Shown here: positions 38,865 through 48,236 of the stretch, one piece after another | Numbering within the stretch: position 1 is the stretch's first letter | Layout of the letters: each line of letters begins with the position of its first letter | Assembly (NCBI RefSeq): GCF_001695835.1 | Contig: NZ_MBSO01000031.1 | Span: 1 to 55,930, forward strand | DNA length: 55,930 nt | Source: Ensifer sp. LC11 | GTDB taxonomy: Bacteria > Pseudomonadota > Alphaproteobacteria > Rhizobiales > Rhizobiaceae | Reading direction: 5' to 3' | Notes under the pieces: model-generated | What the model was told of the DNA's origin: nothing | The model's input: only the letters and a program-made list of their open reading frames with translations | The model's database searches: none | Made by a program: the position numbers and the translations under genes

Positions 38865-39863
38865 CTACGCGCCCACGACACCACGCCCGTTCAGGCGCGA
38901 CCGATCATGCGCCCGGTCGAAGTCCAGGAGCGGGCCGGCTGGTACGATGCGCGTCGGGTTGATGTGGGCGATGCCGTAATAGCCACGCTTGATGTGGTCG
39001 ATACGCACGCTCTCGCGAATGCCCGGCCATTGGTAAATCTCGCGAAGATAGTTCGACAGAGCCGGATACTCCTCGATCCGCCGGATGTTGCATTTGAACG
39101 CGCCGTAATAGGCCGCGTCGAAGCGAACGAGGGTAACGAAGAGGCGGATATCGGCCTCTGTCAAATAGGCGCCGGCTAGGTAGCGGCTGGTCGCCAAATG
39201 GGCTTCGAGCTCGCCGAGCATATCGAACAGGCTCGCCACCGCCTCGTCATAGGCTCCTTGCGTTTTGGCGAAGCCGGCGCGATAGACGCCGTTGTTGACG
39301 CGTTCGTAGATCGGGCCATTCCAGCCGTCGATCTCGCCTCGCAGCGCCTCGGGGTAGAAATCCAGCCGGTTGCCGCTCAGATGGTTGAAGCCCGAATTCA
39401 GGATACGAATGATGTCGGCCGACTCGTTGTTGACGATCCGCCCTTCCCGCATGTCCCAGAGCACGGGTACCGAGACCTTGCCGGTGTAGGCCGGGTCACT
39501 CGCCACGTAGAGTTCGTGATGGAAGCGGATCTTGCCAACGCGCTCGCCGGCATCGACCGGCTCGTCATAGACCCAGCCGTCCTCGCCAAGCACCGGGTTG
39601 GAAACCGTAAGTCCGACGACGTCCTGCAACCCCTTGAGATTGCGAAAGGCGATCGTGCGCGAGGCCCAGGGGCAGAGATAGGAAACAAACAGGCGATAGC
39701 GGCCCGCCTCGGCCGGCAGCGCCGGCTGGCCATCGGGACCAGGCTTTCCGTCAGGCGTAATCCAGTGATGAAAGCGCGTCGGCTCGCGGTGGAAAACACC
39801 GCCTTTCATCTCGCTGGCCGCAACATCGCCCTTGACCCATTTGCCCTCGACAAGCTGCGGCAT
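38865..39863 (-). CDS. Glutathionyl-hydroquinone reductase (Xi-class GST)
   Basis: A 332-residue Xi-class glutathione transferase that reduces glutathionyl-hydroquinones. The catalytic Cys64 lies in the conserved SYLCPWASRT, and the C-terminal half has the typical GYYGIAHINPTRIVP ending. ATG follows GGGAGAATGAG. Monocistronic. Confidence 0.92.
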   Translation of the reverse strand: MPQLVEGKWVKGDVAASEMKGGVFHREPTRFHHWITPDGKPGPDGQPALPAEAGRYRLFVSYLCPWASRTIAFRNLKGLQDVVGLTVSNPVLGEDGWVYDEPVDAGERVGKIRFHHELYVASDPAYTGKVSVPVLWDMREGRIVNNESADIIRILNSGFNHLSGNRLDFYPEALRGEIDGWNGPIYERVNNGVYRAGFAKTQGAYDEAVASLFDMLGELEAHLATSRYLAGAYLTEADIRLFVTLVRFDAAYYGAFKCNIRRIEEYPALSNYLREIYQWPGIRESVRIDHIKRGYYGIAHINPTRIVPAGPLLDFDRAHDRSRLNGRGVVGA

Positions 39864-40036
39864 CTCATTCTCCCGGATCGAAAATCAGCAACCGCTACCT
39901 CTCACGGGGCCCGGGCAGCGGTCAATCACGCGCGGCGGTGACACATTGTTCGCAATCCGGATGGCGCACGCGAAACGTGCGCCATCATCGTCGCGCCACA
40001 ATATCGAGCAATCCCGATTGCAAGAGGAGGATCAGG

Positions 40037-41026
40037 ATGAAGAAATTCGTTTCCGCCATCGTGCTGGTTGCTGCCGTCGTCTGGCTGCTGAACACATCCC
40101 TGTTTGCAAGCCCGCCGGCCGGTGCTGCAAAACTGCTCGCCCACCGCGGCGTCCACCAGACCTATCCGAAAGCAAATGTCGGCAACGACACATGCACGGC
40201 GGCGATCATAAACACCCCGCGTCACGGCTATCTCGAAAACACGATCGCCTCGATGCAGGCAGCCTTCGAAGCGGGCGCTGATGTTGTCGAGCTCGACGTG
40301 CATCTGACGCCAGACAAACAGTTCGCGGTCTTTCACGACTGGACGCTCGATTGCCGCACCGAAGCCAAGGGCGTGACCGAGGAAACGCCGATGGCGGCGC
40401 TCAAAGCCCTCGATATCGGTTATGGCTACACGGCCGATGGCGGCAGGACCTTCCCGTTCCGCGGCAAGGGCATTGGCCAGATGCCGACGCTTGACGAGGT
40501 GCTGGCTGCCCTGCCCGACCGCAAGTTCCTCGTCAATTTCAAGAGCCGGCGCGCCGAGGAAGGAACGGCACTCGCGGCCCGCATCGAAGCTGAGTCGACA
40601 TGGCGAGAGGCCGTCTTCGGCGTCTATGGTGGCGAAGAGCCGACGCGTGAGACGCTGAAGACCATCGAAGGCATGCGCGGCTATGACCGGACGTCGACGA
40701 TGGCATGCCTTGGCCGTTATCTCGGCTATGGCTGGACCGGTTTGATGCCGGAGGCGTGCAAGAACACGCTCGTCATCGTGCCCGGCAACTATGCTCCCTT
40801 TCTCTGGGGCTGGCCCGACCGTTTCGCCCAGCGCATGAAAGCGGCCGGCAGCGAGATCATCCTGCTCGGCCCCTATCATGGCGGCGACTTCACCACGGGC
40901 ATCGATACGACAGAGGACCTGGAATTGGTTCCGTCAGGGTTTTCCGGCTATGTCTGGACCAACCGCATCGAGACGATCGGGCCGGCGCTGGCGAAGCGGC
41001 AGGCGGCTGAAGCCGGGCGCGGCTGA
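40037..41026 (+). CDS. Exported glycerophosphodiester phosphodiesterase
   Basis: A 329-residue GDPD-family enzyme with an N-terminal signal or anchor helix (VSAIVLVAAVVWLLNT). Active-site pairs H36-R37, E67-N68, E85-D87 and H100-D101 follow the family. An insertion of about 25 residues between HRG and ENT and four cysteines (C53, C106 and two near residues 224-242) suggest periplasmic disulfides. ATG follows GAGGAGGATCAGG. It would release glycerol 3-phosphate from phospholipid headgroups. Confidence 0.85.
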   Translation: MKKFVSAIVLVAAVVWLLNTSLFASPPAGAAKLLAHRGVHQTYPKANVGNDTCTAAIINTPRHGYLENTIASMQAAFEAGADVVELDVHLTPDKQFAVFHDWTLDCRTEAKGVTEETPMAALKALDIGYGYTADGGRTFPFRGKGIGQMPTLDEVLAALPDRKFLVNFKSRRAEEGTALAARIEAESTWREAVFGVYGGEEPTRETLKTIEGMRGYDRTSTMACLGRYLGYGWTGLMPEACKNTLVIVPGNYAPFLWGWPDRFAQRMKAAGSEIILLGPYHGGDFTTGIDTTEDLELVPSGFSGYVWTNRIETIGPALAKRQAAEAGRG

Positions 41027-41102
41027 CCTCTCGCGCGACGCAAGGCCTGCCCTTGCCGACATCGATCCCACGACTTCAGAACAATAGCCGCGGCTGGCCC
41101 TG

Positions 41103-41202
41103 CAGCGCCGCGCGTCCTATCAGACGCACCAAGGACGCTGTAGAGCTTTGATTCTAGAGCATCTTTCCGCCTCGGGTGTTTCCACTTGAGGGCAGGATGC
41201 TC
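41103..41202. repeat. Two-module mosaic palindromic element
   Basis: The left module (41103-41140) is an imperfect palindrome around GCGTC-CTATCA-GACGC bounded by CAGCG/CGCTG. The right module (41157-41202) is bounded by GAGCATC/GATGCTC with inner CTC..GAG pairing. A closely related left module reappears at 45231 beside a different right module. The element also forms the 3' end region of era. Confidence 0.7.
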
Positions 41203-41215
41203 CAGGCGTGACAGC

Positions 41216-42145
41216 TTAGCGCGGGAACTCGAGACCCATTTCGCGGAAGCGCTCGGGGTCGTCGCCCCAGTTCTCGCGCACCTTGACGAACAGGAAGAGG
41301 TGCACCGGCTGTTCGAGGATCTCTGAGATCTCCTTGCGCGACGCCGTCGAGATGGCCTTGATCGCATCGCCGTTCTTGCCGAGAGCGATCTTCTTTTGGC
41401 TTTCGCGTTCGACGTAGATCACCTGCTCGATGCGCACCGAGCCGTCCTTGCGCTCTTCCCACTTCTCGGTTTCGACATGCGAGGCGTAGGGAAGTTCCTG
41501 ATGCAGGCGGAGAAACAGCTTCTCGCGGGTGATTTCGGCCGCGAGCTGGCGCATGGGCAGATCGGAAATCTGATCCTCCGGATAATACCAGGGGCCTTCC
41601 GGCAGCGTCTCGGCCAAATAGTCCATCAGGTCCTTGCAGCCCGAGCCATTCAGCGCCGAGATCATGAAGGTACGCTCGAACTTGATCGTCTCGTTGGCAG
41701 CCGCTGCAAGCTTCAGCAGATCCTCCGGACGCACCTGGTCGATCTTGTTCAGAACGAGGATCTTCGGCTGGTGGACTTCCTTCAAGCCCTCAAGGATCGT
41801 TTCCGCATCACCCTTCAGACCACGCTCGCTATCGATCAGGAGCATGATCACATCCGCGTCCTTGGCTCCGCCCCAGGCCGTGGTCACCATGGCCCGATCG
41901 AGCCTGCGGCGCGGTTTGAAGATGCCGGGCGTGTCCATGAAGACGATCTGGGCGTTGTCGTGAATGGCGATGCCGCGCACGATCGCACGCGTCGTCTGGA
42001 CCTTGTGGCTGACGATCGACACCTTGGCGCCAACGAGGCGGTTGACCAGTGTCGATTTGCCCGCATTGGTCGCGCCAATCAGCGCTACGAAACCCGAGTG
42101 GGTCGGCGCGCCTTCGGCGGCCGTATCTTTTTCCATGTCCGTCAT
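41216..42145 (-). CDS. era: GTPase Era
   Basis: A 309-residue GTPase in 30S ribosome maturation. G1 is GATNAGKST, G3 DTPGIF, G4 NKID, and the C-terminal KH domain ends with the conserved VKVRENWGDDPERFREMGL. ATG at 42145 lies 8 nt after the rnc stop; an earlier in-frame ATG at 42181 is also possible. It closes the acpS-lepB-rnc-era operon. Confidence 0.93.
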   Translation of the reverse strand: MTDMEKDTAAEGAPTHSGFVALIGATNAGKSTLVNRLVGAKVSIVSHKVQTTRAIVRGIAIHDNAQIVFMDTPGIFKPRRRLDRAMVTTAWGGAKDADVIMLLIDSERGLKGDAETILEGLKEVHQPKILVLNKIDQVRPEDLLKLAAAANETIKFERTFMISALNGSGCKDLMDYLAETLPEGPWYYPEDQISDLPMRQLAAEITREKLFLRLHQELPYASHVETEKWEERKDGSVRIEQVIYVERESQKKIALGKNGDAIKAISTASRKEISEILEQPVHLFLFVKVRENWGDDPERFREMGLEFPR

Positions 42146-42153
42146 TTTTTCCG

Positions 42154-42873
42154 TCAATTTCCGGCGGAACTCTTCCGCCACACGCCTTCGCGTTCCAACA
42201 ATTTCATCGCGGCCACCTGTTCGGCCCCGCGTTTGGACCTGTCGGTCCCGGTCTCGGGCGCGACCCCTGCGATCTCCACGGTCACCGTGAAGCGGGGATC
42301 ATGGTCGGGACCGGACCGTTCATCCGTCCTGTAGGCAGGCGCGATGCCAAACTTGGCATGCGCCCATTCCTGCAACTCGGTCTTCGCATCGCGGCGGGCG
42401 CCGTCGGCGCGCGTGGCCCTGTCCTTCCAGTGGCGCAGCACGAAGGCGCGGGCAGCCTCCAGGCCGCCATCAAGATAGATGGCGGCAATGAGGGACTCTA
42501 CCACATCGGCCCGGATATTCATCATCGCCTTGCCGGTCGTCTTCTTGACGTCGGAACCGGTGCGGATGAACTGATGCAGCTCCATGTCGTCAGCGACCTT
42601 GGCGCAGCTTTCAGCGCTGACGAGCTGGTTCAGCCTGACCGAAAGCTCACCTTCGTTCGCCTCGCGAAACGTCTGGAACAGCAGCTCGGAGATGCAGAGC
42701 CCCAACACCCTGTCGCCCAGAAACTCGAGGCGCTGATAGTTAGACCCCTTGGCGCTGCGGGCGCTGGAATGCGTGAGCGCCCGATCCAGGCGCTCCTTCT
42801 CGGCGAACTGATAGCCAATCACGGCCTCGAGCTTTGCCCGATCCTCCGCGCTTAGCGACCGCGACTTCATCAT
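42154..42873 (-). CDS. rnc: Ribonuclease III
   Basis: The 239-residue double-strand-specific RNase has the signature RLEFLGDRVLGL around residue 42 and a C-terminal dsRNA-binding domain. The ATG at 42873 overlaps the lepB stop as ATGA, better than an upstream ATG at 42918. It processes 16S/23S precursors. Confidence 0.93.
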   Translation of the reverse strand: MMKSRSLSAEDRAKLEAVIGYQFAEKERLDRALTHSSARSAKGSNYQRLEFLGDRVLGLCISELLFQTFREANEGELSVRLNQLVSAESCAKVADDMELHQFIRTGSDVKKTTGKAMMNIRADVVESLIAAIYLDGGLEAARAFVLRHWKDRATRADGARRDAKTELQEWAHAKFGIAPAYRTDERSGPDHDPRFTVTVEIAGVAPETGTDRSKRGAEQVAAMKLLEREGVWRKSSAGN

Positions 42874-43613
42874 TCGACCGCCTTGAACAGGCGATCGTAG
42901 CGCAGGTTCGCGGGCCACTTCCAGATTTCGCGGAACGACGTGTCGTTGCCGAGCGAGAAGAAGATCATGCTGGCACGGCCAACCAGGTTTTCTGCCGGCA
43001 CGAAACCGACATCGAAGCGGCTGTCAGCGGAGTTGTCGCGGTTGTCGCCCATCATGAAGTAGTGGCCCTCAGGCACGATGAATTCGCGCGTATTGTCGCC
43101 GCGCGAATCCGGGAACTGATCGAGCGTGTCATAGGACACGCCATTGTCCATGGTCTCGCGGAAAACCGGAACATCGCCGCCGGTGTCGTACTGGTCGTCG
43201 GCGCGGAACGCACCATCCGGCACGCGCTCGATCGGCTTGTCGTTGATGTAGAGAATGCTGTTGCGCACCTGGATGCGGTCGCCCGGCAGGCCGACGAGGC
43301 GCTTGATGTAGTCGATATCGGGGTTCGGCGGGAAGCGGAAAACGACGATGTCGCCACGCTTCGGTTCGCTCGCGAAGATGCGACCGGAGAAGAGATCCGG
43401 AGAAAGCGGCAGCGAATACTTGGAGAAGCCGTAGGCGAACTTGTTGACGAAGATGTAGTCGCCGACGAGCAGTGTCGGCATCATCGAACCGGAGGGGATG
43501 GTGAAGGGCTGAAAGAGGACCGTACGGATGACGACGGCCAGGAGCAGCGCCTGGATAACGACTTTCACGTTCTCCCAGAGGCCGCTCTGCTTCGCTTCTG
43601 TCTTTTCTGCCAC
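42870..43613 (-). CDS. lepB: Signal peptidase I
   Basis: A 247-residue inner-membrane peptidase. The Ser-Lys dyad is S43 (SGSMMPTLLVGD) and K104 (DYIKRLVGLPGDR), and GDNRDNSADSR is present. GTG at 43613 is favoured because AAGGAAG lies 8 nt before it; ATG at 43634 is the alternative. One N-terminal membrane segment (VVIQALLLAVVIRTVLF). Confidence 0.93.
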   Translation of the reverse strand: MAEKTEAKQSGLWENVKVVIQALLLAVVIRTVLFQPFTIPSGSMMPTLLVGDYIFVNKFAYGFSKYSLPLSPDLFSGRIFASEPKRGDIVVFRFPPNPDIDYIKRLVGLPGDRIQVRNSILYINDKPIERVPDGAFRADDQYDTGGDVPVFRETMDNGVSYDTLDQFPDSRGDNTREFIVPEGHYFMMGDNRDNSADSRFDVGFVPAENLVGRASMIFFSLGNDTSFREIWKWPANLRYDRLFKAVE

Positions 43614-43764
43614 GCTACTGTCTTCCTTTATCATCGCGATGCCCTCGCCGGGGCCCGCTCTTATCTTTCGCCCGCAGTCTCGATCCCGTCCCGCAATCCG
43701 GTCTCATATGCTGCAGATCGCCTGCCCTTCAATCGCTTCGGACCGGGTTTTCCAGCGGAATGCT

Positions 43765-44184
43765 CTAAACCGTTCCCTCAATCGGGGCAACGGGCAGCGC
43801 TTCGATAATCACGAAGGCCTGCGCCAAGGGAAAATCATCGGTGATCGTCAGGTGAATGGCCGCCCTGTGACCAGGTGGCAGCATCTGCTGAAGCCGTGCC
43901 GCGGCACCACCGGTCAGGTTCATTGTCGGCTTGCCGCCCGGCAAATTGACGACGCCCATGTCCTTCCAGAAGACGCCCTGTGCGAGCCCCGTGCCGAGCG
44001 CCTTCGAACAGGCCTCCTTGGCGGCAAAGCGCTTGGCGTAGGACGCGGCGCGGTTCTTCCGGCCTTCGGACTTGGCGATCTCCACGTCCGTGAAACAGCG
44101 CTGCACGAACCTTTCGCCGAAACGGGAAAGCGAGTTTTCGATCCGCCTGATGTCGATCAGGTCGCTGCCGATGCCAATGATCAT
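43765..44184 (-). CDS. acpS: Holo-[acyl-carrier-protein] synthase
   Basis: The 139-residue enzyme transfers phosphopantetheine from CoA to ACP. Metal-binding D8 (GIGSDLIDI) and E57 ([16 protein letters not shown]) are present. Start overlaps the DUF2062 stop by 4 nt. A 151-nt gap follows before lepB, so lepB may also have its own promoter. Confidence 0.93.
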   Translation of the reverse strand: MIIGIGSDLIDIRRIENSLSRFGERFVQRCFTDVEIAKSEGRKNRAASYAKRFAAKEACSKALGTGLAQGVFWKDMGVVNLPGGKPTMNLTGGAAARLQQMLPPGHRAAIHLTITDDFPLAQAFVIIEALPVAPIEGTV

Positions 44185-44735
44185 GAGGAAGGTCCGAGGT
44201 CTTTGACGCGCGCCCGGCGCCGCTTCTGAAAGAGACGGGCTGCCTGATAGGCCGCAGCGTAGGAAACAAGGGCGCCAGCGGCCGCCAGCGGCAGGGAGCC
44301 GACGAGCATCGGCTTGAAGATCGGTCCCCAGAGGGCGGAAAGGTCAAGGCGCTCGACCATGCGCATCACATCGGTGCTGCTGGCGGCGTGAGCGCTCTCG
44401 ACGCCCAAAATGGCAACGCCGAGCTCATAGGAGGCCGTCAGGATCATCGGGATCGTGACGGGGTTGGCAAGCGCAGTGGTGATTGCCGCCGCGACAAGAT
44501 TGCCCGAGAAAAGGAAGGCGACCGCGACGGCGATGACGATGTGCAAGCCGAAAAACGGCGTAAAGGACGACGCAGCCCCCGCCGCCACGCCAACGGCGAT
44601 CGAATGCGGCGTCGACGAGAGGCGCAGTATCCTGAGGGCGACGTAGCGTGGACCGCGCGCAAAACCTTTGCGCGGCCAAAGGAGCGCGCGAAGTCTTTCG
44701 GAAATCGTGACCGGTTTTCTACGTCTGAATAACAT
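44181..44735 (-). CDS. DUF2062 membrane protein
   Basis: A 184-residue protein with basic N-terminus, [23 protein letters not shown] and about three to four membrane helices, matching DUF2062. ATG at 44735 is preferred to an upstream ATG at 44777. Coupled with acpS. Role unknown. Confidence 0.85.
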   Translation of the reverse strand: MLFRRRKPVTISERLRALLWPRKGFARGPRYVALRILRLSSTPHSIAVGVAAGAASSFTPFFGLHIVIAVAVAFLFSGNLVAAAITTALANPVTIPMILTASYELGVAILGVESAHAASSTDVMRMVERLDLSALWGPIFKPMLVGSLPLAAAGALVSYAAAYQAARLFQKRRRARVKDLGPSS

Positions 44736-44922
44736 TATGCCGTCATGACCGCGTCTTGACACCGTCAGCCGGCACAAGAGGGCGCGTCCGCCTGTTTGCT
44801 GGCCGCAAGATAGGCGTCATGCCCGCTGCTTGCAACCCGCCGGCGCGCCGCACATATATCGCTGGCGAGCCATTCAGCGGATGCATAGCTCAGCATCCGC
44901 CACCGGACGGGACGCGATCGAC

Positions 44923-45072
44923 TTAGTAGTTGCGGAACAAACCGCGGTCGATCTGGCGCTGACGGTATTCGAGATCGATGCGATCGACCGAACTGTTGAG
45001 ATAGGCGAGCTCGCGCTCTTCCTGAGTCGGTACGCGCAGGGCGCGGGTGATTTTCTTCAACTGATTGAACAT
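44923..45072 (-). CDS. DUF3563-like small protein, 49 aa
   Basis: A 49-residue frame, too short for many gene callers: MFNQLKKITRALRVP at the start, QEERELAYLNSSVDRIDLEYR in the middle and RGLFRNY at the end. It matches the DUF3563 pattern of small charged helical proteins. ATG follows GAGG 9 nt upstream. It lies between rsh and the DUF2062 gene. Confidence 0.75.
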   Translation of the reverse strand: MFNQLKKITRALRVPTQEERELAYLNSSVDRIDLEYRQRQIDRGLFRNY

Positions 45073-45230
45073 GGCAAACCTCTTTGTTTACCTCCCGACG
45101 CAGAAGATAGTTTAGCGCCCGCTGTTCCACCAGTTCCAGGAAAAGGCGGCAGCCATGCGCTTGGGGCATGGCTTGCCGTTTTATCGTGCGTCCCGTGCCT
45201 GTTTTGCAGGCATCTGCGTATGGCACACGA

Positions 45231-45331
45231 CGGTGCCGCGCGTCTTATCGGACGCGCACAGGCCGCTGCATCACTTTGAACTGCTGCATGTTTTTGTCCT
45301 TAAATCGAATAGGATCTAAGGACACATGCAG
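45231..45331. repeat. Second mosaic palindromic element
   Basis: Left module with GCGCGTC/GACGCGC arms, related to the left half of the element at 41103. The right module has CTGCATGT/ACATGCAG and GTCCTTA/TAAGGAC arms (45284-45331). It lies 21 nt past the rsh stop and may define its RNA 3' end. Confidence 0.7.
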
Positions 45332-45352
45332 TAGCGGCCATGCTCAACCACT

Positions 45353-47578
45353 TCATTCGAAGAGGCGCTTGACCATGGATACGCTCGGCAGTTCCTTGAG
45401 CTGCGTGATCAAGTGGTTGAGCTGGCGCAGATCCCAGACTTCGAGATCGAACTGCAGTTCACTGAAGTCGGCCGCGACGCGCCCCATCGAGAGCGACCGG
45501 ATATTGACGTCGCTGGTCGCGATCGCCTGGGCAACCTCCGCCAGCGTTCCGGGTTCGTTGAGGGCGCTGACGGCGATGCGTGCCATGAAACGGCTGCTGT
45601 TGGCTTCGTCAAGGTCCCAGCGCACATCGATCCAACGCTCCGGCTCATCGTCGAACTTCTGCAGGATCGGCGACTGGATCGGGTAGATGGTGATACCCTT
45701 GTCCTTTTCCATGATCCCGACGATGCGATCGCCAGGGATCGCGCCAGCGGGACTGAAGTGCACTTCGGCATTGCCCGAAAGCCCGCGAATCGGCAGGGCT
45801 TCAGGCCCTTCGGACAGCACCGCGCCGTTCTGATCCTTGCCGAGGCCCGGCAGCTTGAACACCATGCCGGCAGCGCTGCGCATGTTGAACCAACCGTCGT
45901 CGGCGCTCGGCTTCACCGTTACGCGCTCGTCCTGATGGTCGGGGAAGACCGCGCGCAGGACATCGAGCGAGGACAGTTCGCCGCGGCCAACGGACGCAAT
46001 CGCGTCTTCGACTTCCTTCTGGCCGAGACGGTGCAGCGCCGGCTTCAGCGCTTCGCGCGAAAATGCCTTGCCGGCGCGTTCGAAGGTACGCTCAAGAATG
46101 CGGTAGCCGAGCCCGGCATATTGCTTGCGAATGGCGGCGCGGGTTGCGCGGCGGATCGCTGAGCGCGCCTTGCCGGTGACGACGATTTCCTCCCACGCCG
46201 GCGGCGGCACCTGGATGCCCGAGCGGATGATCTCCACCTCGTCGCCATTGTTGAGGCGGGTGACCAGCGGCATGATGCGGCCGTTGATCTTGGCACCGAC
46301 GCAGGTATCACCAATGTTGGTGTGGACGGCATAGGCAAAGTCGATGGGCGTCGCGCCGCGCGGCAGCGCGATCAGCTGCCCCTTCGGCGTGAAGCAGAAC
46401 ACCTGGTCCTGGAACAGCTCGAGCTTGGTGTGTTCCAGGAACTCCTCCGGATTATCACCTTCGGCGAGGGATTCGATCGTGCGTCTCAGCCAGGAATAGG
46501 CGTTGGAGGTCGGCGACAACGCCGTATCGGTCGCGTTCCCCTCCCCATCCTTGTAGAGCGAGTGGGCAGCGATACCGTATTCGGCGATGTCGTTCATGCG
46601 GCGTGTGCGGATCTGCAGTTCGATGCGCTGACGCGACGGACCGACGATCGTCGTGTGGATCGACTGGTAGTCGTTCTGCTTGGGCGTGGAGATGTAATCC
46701 TTGAACCGGCCCGGCACGACCCGCCAACGGGTGTGGACGATGCCGAGCGCCCGGTAACACGACGGAATGTCGTCGACGATGAGGCGGAAGCCCCAGACAT
46801 CGGAAAGCTGCTCGAAGGACAGCGACTTCGATTGCATCTTGCGGAAGACCGAGTAGGGCTTCTTCTGCCGCCCCTTGACCTGCGCGCCCTTCAGGCCCTC
46901 GGCCTGAAGCAGTTCACGCAGTTCGTCTTCGATCTTCTTGATCAGACCCTCGTTGCGCTGGGAAAGTTCTTCCAGCCGCCGGGTGACCGTTTCGAAGGCC
47001 TCAGGATTGATATGGCGGAACGAGAGGTTTTCGAGTTCCTCGCGCATATCCTGCATACCCATGCGGCCGGCGAGCGGCGCGTAGATATCCATCGTTTCTT
47101 CAGAGATGCGAGCACGCTTTTCCGCCGACATGTGATCGAGCGTGCGCATGTTGTGCAGCCGGTCGGCAAGCTTGACCAGAAGAACTCGCACGTCGTCCGA
47201 GATGGCGAGCAGCAGCTTGCGCAAGTTTTCGGCTTGCTTCGCTTTTTTGGTGACGAGATCGAGTTTCTTGATCTTCGTCAGCCCCTCGACCAGCGCGCCG
47301 ATATCCTCGCCGAAGAGATCGTCGATCTCCTGCCGGGTCGCTGTCGTGTCCTCGATCGTATCGTGCAGCAGCGCGACCGCGATCGTCGACTCATCAAGCC
47401 GCATTTCCGTCAGGATCGCCGCGACTTCCAGGGGATGGGAAATATAGGGATCACCACTCGCCCGCTTCTGCTGGCCATGCTTCTGCATCGCGTAGACGTA
47501 GGCCTTGTTCAACAAGGCTTCATTGACGTCGGGCTTGTATTTTTGCACGCGCTCAACGAGCTCGTATTGGCGCATCAT
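45353..47578 (-). CDS. rsh: Bifunctional (p)ppGpp synthetase/hydrolase
   Basis: A 741-residue Rel/Spo homologue (rhizobial name relA or rsh). Order: HD hydrolase (SHPLEVAAIL, LLHDTIEDT) at residues 45-155, synthetase domain (VWGFRLIVDDIPSCYRALG), TGS (CFTPKGQLIALPRGATPIDFAYAVH), then C-terminal ACT. Both enzymatic halves appear intact, so it should make and degrade the alarmone. It is the first gene after the rpoZ terminator. Confidence 0.95.
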   Translation of the reverse strand: MMRQYELVERVQKYKPDVNEALLNKAYVYAMQKHGQQKRASGDPYISHPLEVAAILTEMRLDESTIAVALLHDTIEDTTATRQEIDDLFGEDIGALVEGLTKIKKLDLVTKKAKQAENLRKLLLAISDDVRVLLVKLADRLHNMRTLDHMSAEKRARISEETMDIYAPLAGRMGMQDMREELENLSFRHINPEAFETVTRRLEELSQRNEGLIKKIEDELRELLQAEGLKGAQVKGRQKKPYSVFRKMQSKSLSFEQLSDVWGFRLIVDDIPSCYRALGIVHTRWRVVPGRFKDYISTPKQNDYQSIHTTIVGPSRQRIELQIRTRRMNDIAEYGIAAHSLYKDGEGNATDTALSPTSNAYSWLRRTIESLAEGDNPEEFLEHTKLELFQDQVFCFTPKGQLIALPRGATPIDFAYAVHTNIGDTCVGAKINGRIMPLVTRLNNGDEVEIIRSGIQVPPPAWEEIVVTGKARSAIRRATRAAIRKQYAGLGYRILERTFERAGKAFSREALKPALHRLGQKEVEDAIASVGRGELSSLDVLRAVFPDHQDERVTVKPSADDGWFNMRSAAGMVFKLPGLGKDQNGAVLSEGPEALPIRGLSGNAEVHFSPAGAIPGDRIVGIMEKDKGITIYPIQSPILQKFDDEPERWIDVRWDLDEANSSRFMARIAVSALNEPGTLAEVAQAIATSDVNIRSLSMGRVAADFSELQFDLEVWDLRQLNHLITQLKELPSVSMVKRLFE

Positions 47579-47602
47579 TCGCTGGCGGCCCCTTCGAAGA
47601 AG

Positions 47603-47640
47603 TCAATAAAAAAGTGCGCCAATCATACGAGTGGCGCACT
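47603..47640 (-). terminator. rpoZ terminator
   Basis: AGTGCGCCA and TGGCGCACT form a 9-bp stem with a 10-nt loop followed on the minus strand by TTTTTTATT. It lies between rpoZ and rsh and should separate their transcripts at least partly. Confidence 0.8.
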
Positions 47641-47680
47641 GCTTTGAAAACACGTGGGAACGGGCGTTCCGCGACGGATC

Positions 47681-48088
47681 TCAGTAGTCGTCGCTCTTTT
47701 CCGGGGGCACCAGACCCTCGATACCAGCAAGCAGTTCTTCTTCAGACATACGGTCGAAGGTGATCGCTTCCGGCTGATCCTCTTCTTCGGCAACTTCAGC
47801 GAAGGTCGTTTCCGCATCCGTCTGAAGCAGCGAAGCCGGATCCGGCTCGGGCTCGTCCACTTCGACGTGCTTCTGCAGCGAGTGGATCAGATCTTCCTTG
47901 AGATCGCCGGGAGAAAGCGTTTCGTCCGCGATCTCGCGAAGTGCTACGACCGGGTTCTTGTCGTTGTCGCGGTCGATCGTGATGGCAGCGCCCTGAGAAA
48001 TCAGGCGCGCACGGTGGCTGGCAAGCAAAACGAGTTCGAAACGGTTATCGACCTTGTCGATGCAATCTTCGACGGTGACGCGGGCCAT
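47681..48088 (-). CDS. rpoZ: RNA polymerase omega subunit
   Basis: A 135-residue omega protein. [31 protein letters not shown] is the conserved N-terminus, with an acidic alphaproteobacterial C-terminal extension. ATG at 48088 follows AAGGACAGG. Omega binds beta-prime and, in some bacteria, ppGpp, which fits its place beside rsh. Confidence 0.92.
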   Translation of the reverse strand: MARVTVEDCIDKVDNRFELVLLASHRARLISQGAAITIDRDNDKNPVVALREIADETLSPGDLKEDLIHSLQKHVEVDEPEPDPASLLQTDAETTFAEVAEEEDQPEAITFDRMSEEELLAGIEGLVPPEKSDDY

Positions 48089-48207
48089 TAGCCTGTCCTT
48101 TTGGGCTCGAAGCGCTGCGGCATTGCCGCTGCACGGATTGACGACTCGAAACCGGAACAGCCGTCTAGCGACGGCCTCGTCGGCTTCGATTTCTGGAATT
48201 AAGCGCC

Positions 48208-48236
48208 CGGATACAATCAAAACAAGGCAAGTTCAA
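48208..48236 (-). promoter_or_regulatory. Candidate rpoZ promoter
   Basis: On the minus strand TTGAAC, 17 nt, TATCCG resembles the alphaproteobacterial housekeeping pattern about 120 nt before rpoZ. Confidence 0.4.

Noticed and set aside
43725-43764. Possible further RIME copy near acpS
   Set aside because: Only a faint resemblance to the core; no paired arms.
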